Assembly: GCA_034437455.1 (NCBI GenBank)
Contig: DAOTUB010000320.1
Span: forward strand, 1-6,957
Direction of reading: 5' to 3'
Length of the DNA stretch: 6,957 nucleotides
Origin: DAOTUB01 sp034437455
GTDB lineage: Bacteria; Chloroflexota; Anaerolineae; B4-G1
Below the pieces are notes generated by a model. The model searched no databases and had not been told where the DNA came from. It saw only the letters and a program-made list of their open reading frames with translations. Positions within the stretch are counted from its first letter, which is position 1. Each line of letters opens with the position of its first letter. The position numbers and the translations under genes are program-made. This document shows, in pieces, positions 6,240 to 6,957 of this stretch.

Positions 6240-6268
6240 AGTATACACCCGACCAGGGGGGTTGTCAA
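6240..6268 (-). promoter_or_regulatory. Near-consensus sigma-70-type promoter, minus strand
   Basis: Minus strand TTGACA (6268-6263, 6/6) is followed by a 17-base spacer and TATACT (6245-6240, 5/6). The predicted start is near 6233. It points toward the kinase, whose ATG is about 580 bases downstream with no gene between. It may drive the operon through a long leader, or be left from lost mobile DNA. The -35 box sits inside a short palindrome (GGTTG-T-CAACC, 6260-6270). Confidence 0.55.
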
Positions 6269-6269
6269 C

Positions 6270-6340
6270 CAGCAATACCCCATGTGCATTTCAACTCTGG
6301 GGCGAATCACCTCCCTAAAATCTATGGCGGGGTATCGCTG
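6270..6340. repeat. Imperfect inverted repeat upstream of the minus-strand promoter
   Basis: CAGCAATACCCC (6270-6281) is complementary to GGGGTATCGCTG (6329-6340) at 11 of 12 positions, enclosing 47 bases. The left arm starts one base outside the -35 box of the promoter at 6240-6268. It could be a pair of regulator half-sites, a stem of a plus-strand structured RNA, or the ends of a small lost element. No flanking duplication was seen. Confidence 0.35.
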
Positions 6341-6547
6341 ACATTTCGGTGCTTGTAGTCCTTTCCTTGGTAACCTTGCCTTCTACTTCAGTGGGAGAAC
6401 GTTCCTTGTCTTGCACTCGACTGCTTCTCCAATGCGTCTATGCATTCGTCGGGGGGTCTTGTAGGTGGTGACAGGCTTGTTCATCTGGGAAAAAATGTCT
6501 CATATCCGTGGGAAAAACATCCCGTCCCAAGTCAGGACAACCATCCC
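6282..6547. other. Gene-free spacer with short direct repeat
   Basis: I see no gene in this stretch. TGGGAAAAA occurs at 6486-6494 and 6509-6517, 23 bp apart, with ATGTC and CATCC following. This spacing equals that of the repeats at 1202-1236 and is the style of tandem transposase-binding sites at some insertion-sequence ends, although the two repeat sequences differ. Frames on both strands are interrupted often. Confidence 0.3.
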
Positions 6548-6576
6548 TTGAAACAGACAGCAAAATGCACTACAAT
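6548..6576 (+). promoter_or_regulatory. Sigma-70-type promoter for the small transcript, plus strand
   Basis: TTGAAA (6548-6553, 5/6) is separated by exactly 17 bases from TACAAT (6571-6576, 5/6). The expected start is near 6583. It faces away from the kinase operon and is followed about 150 bases later by a strong intrinsic terminator on the same strand, so the two define a compact transcription unit. Confidence 0.55.
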
Positions 6577-6582
6577 TCTCAA

Positions 6583-6761
6583 TATTCGAGATGTACATTC
6601 CAGCGCAGAGCCGTCAGACAGCTGTCCTGAAAGTGTGCGTGATTGAGATAACCGCTTGCATTCAAGTGTTGTAGAGGTCCACCGTCCAGAGCCCCAAGAG
6701 GGCCAGTGGCAAACTCAGTGACCAAGAGGCCCCGAAGGTCATCCTTCGGGGCCTTTTTTTT
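6583..6761 (+). ncRNA. Candidate small RNA or tiny-peptide transcript of about 180 bases
   Basis: The unit is bounded by a good promoter at 6548-6576 and a textbook terminator ending at 6761. Within it I see short hairpins: 6614-6619 with 6624-6630 (one bulge), CGCTTG 6653-6658 with CAAGTG 6663-6668, and GCCC 6691-6694 with GGGC 6700-6703, before the terminator stem. The length is like 6S RNA, but I do not see the long closing stem and central bubble expected of 6S. RNase P, tmRNA and SRP RNA hallmarks are also absent. A 27-codon frame at 6591-6674 (MYIPAQSRQTAVLK, then hydrophobic) begins about eight bases after the predicted start with no ribosome binding site, so leaderless translation is an alternative. 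Start and end are predicted, not observed. Confidence 0.4.
6724..6761 (+). terminator. Strong Rho-independent terminator
   Basis: An 11-bp perfect GC-rich stem (GGCCCCGAAGG 6728-6738 with CCTTCGGGGCC 6743-6753) has a TCAT loop and is followed by eight T (6754-6761). Four flanking positions (6724-6727 with 6754-6757) extend the pairing through A-U and G-U. No T-run follows on the minus strand, so it acts on plus-strand transcripts only. The only upstream plus-strand unit with a promoter is the candidate small transcript. Confidence 0.93.
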
Positions 6762-6957
6762 ATTTCTTGTGCTGCAGCAAATGAACACAACAGCAAAACC
6801 AGAGGGAGAAATGAGATGAATAGTATCAACCTGGGGTGATGAAAATAGGCTCCGGGATGTCTCCTAATTGGTTCCATTTTTGTTCCGCTTTCCGTTCCAG
6901 CACTCATCGCGTTTGAGTGCCAAAAGGACGCTGGTCAGATGCCGTTTTGCCATAAAT
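6762..6957. other. Gene-free right edge with GTTCC repeats and a short open frame
   Basis: GTTCC occurs at 6871-6875, 6882-6886 and 6894-6898 (11 and 12 bp apart). A minus-strand frame with ATG at 6953 runs 29 codons to TAG at 6866-6864 (begins MAKRHLTSVLLALKRDE). It has no visible ribosome binding site in the window and could be the tail of a longer frame entering from the right. A second minus frame gives a protein-like stretch ending IPEPIFITPG before a TGA. Two different frames that both look coding would fit a frameshifted gene end. I do not recognise a family. Confidence 0.2.

Noticed and set aside
5998..6318. 106-codon plus-strand frame
   Set aside because: Its start lies inside the transposase remnant in another frame; no ribosome binding site and no recognisable domain.
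5841..6421. ACTCGAC direct repeat (5841-5847 and 6415-6421) as a target duplication of the decayed insertion sequence
   Set aside because: The bases just inside the two copies are not inverted repeats of each other, so a 7-base match is likely chance.
6662..6907. 81-codon minus-strand frame with a hydrophobic stretch
   Set aside because: It reads straight through the strong plus-strand terminator, and the apparent membrane segment comes from the T-rich and stem sequence.

Overview
The window looks like a bacterial chromosome fragment, most likely from the Chloroflexota. That is an inference from three things: a histidine kinase with an N-terminal seven-helix membrane domain followed by a PAS/GAF chain, its pairing with a NarL-type regulator, and a small palindromic repeat of a kind I associate with that phylum. 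No rRNA, tRNA or housekeeping gene is present to test it. All three confident genes lie on the minus strand and form one signalling locus, read from right to left.

The core (5654 to 1381) is a two-gene operon. A 1206-residue membrane-bound hybrid-sensor kinase (7TM-PAS-GAF-GAF-PAS-GAF-HisKA_3-HATPase) overlaps a NarL/LuxR-type response regulator by four bases (ATGA). Next comes a 318-base gap holding a 110-bp MITE-like palindromic element with 16-bp terminal inverted repeats and a 6-bp target duplication. The gap also holds a pair of direct repeats and an extended -10 promoter. That promoter appears to serve a third gene (1063 to 323), a tandem two-receiver protein without an output domain. 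Its first receiver has lost the phosphoacceptor Asp and the other switch residues, while its second receiver is intact. The likely flow is: membrane or cytoplasmic signal, kinase autophosphorylation, phosphotransfer to the NarL-type regulator, then transcription. The two-receiver protein would be an accessory phosphate acceptor or adaptor.

Left of the third gene (1 to 322) there is no large gene. There are two tiny overlapping reading frames with good ribosome binding sites, a strong 30-base hairpin, and three GTTAGA direct repeats spaced exactly 11 bp just upstream of a TATGAT -10 box on the minus strand. This looks like an activator-dependent promoter firing out of the window.

The right 1.3 kb (5655 to 6957) holds no intact gene. 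It contains an N-terminal remnant of what looks like an IS701/IS4-type transposase on the plus strand and a near-consensus promoter on the minus strand (TTGACA-17-TATACT) about 580 bases upstream of the kinase. It also contains a self-contained plus-strand unit of about 180 bases with its own promoter (TTGAAA-17-TACAAT) and a textbook intrinsic terminator. This last unit is the best candidate for an undescribed small RNA or tiny-peptide gene in the window.
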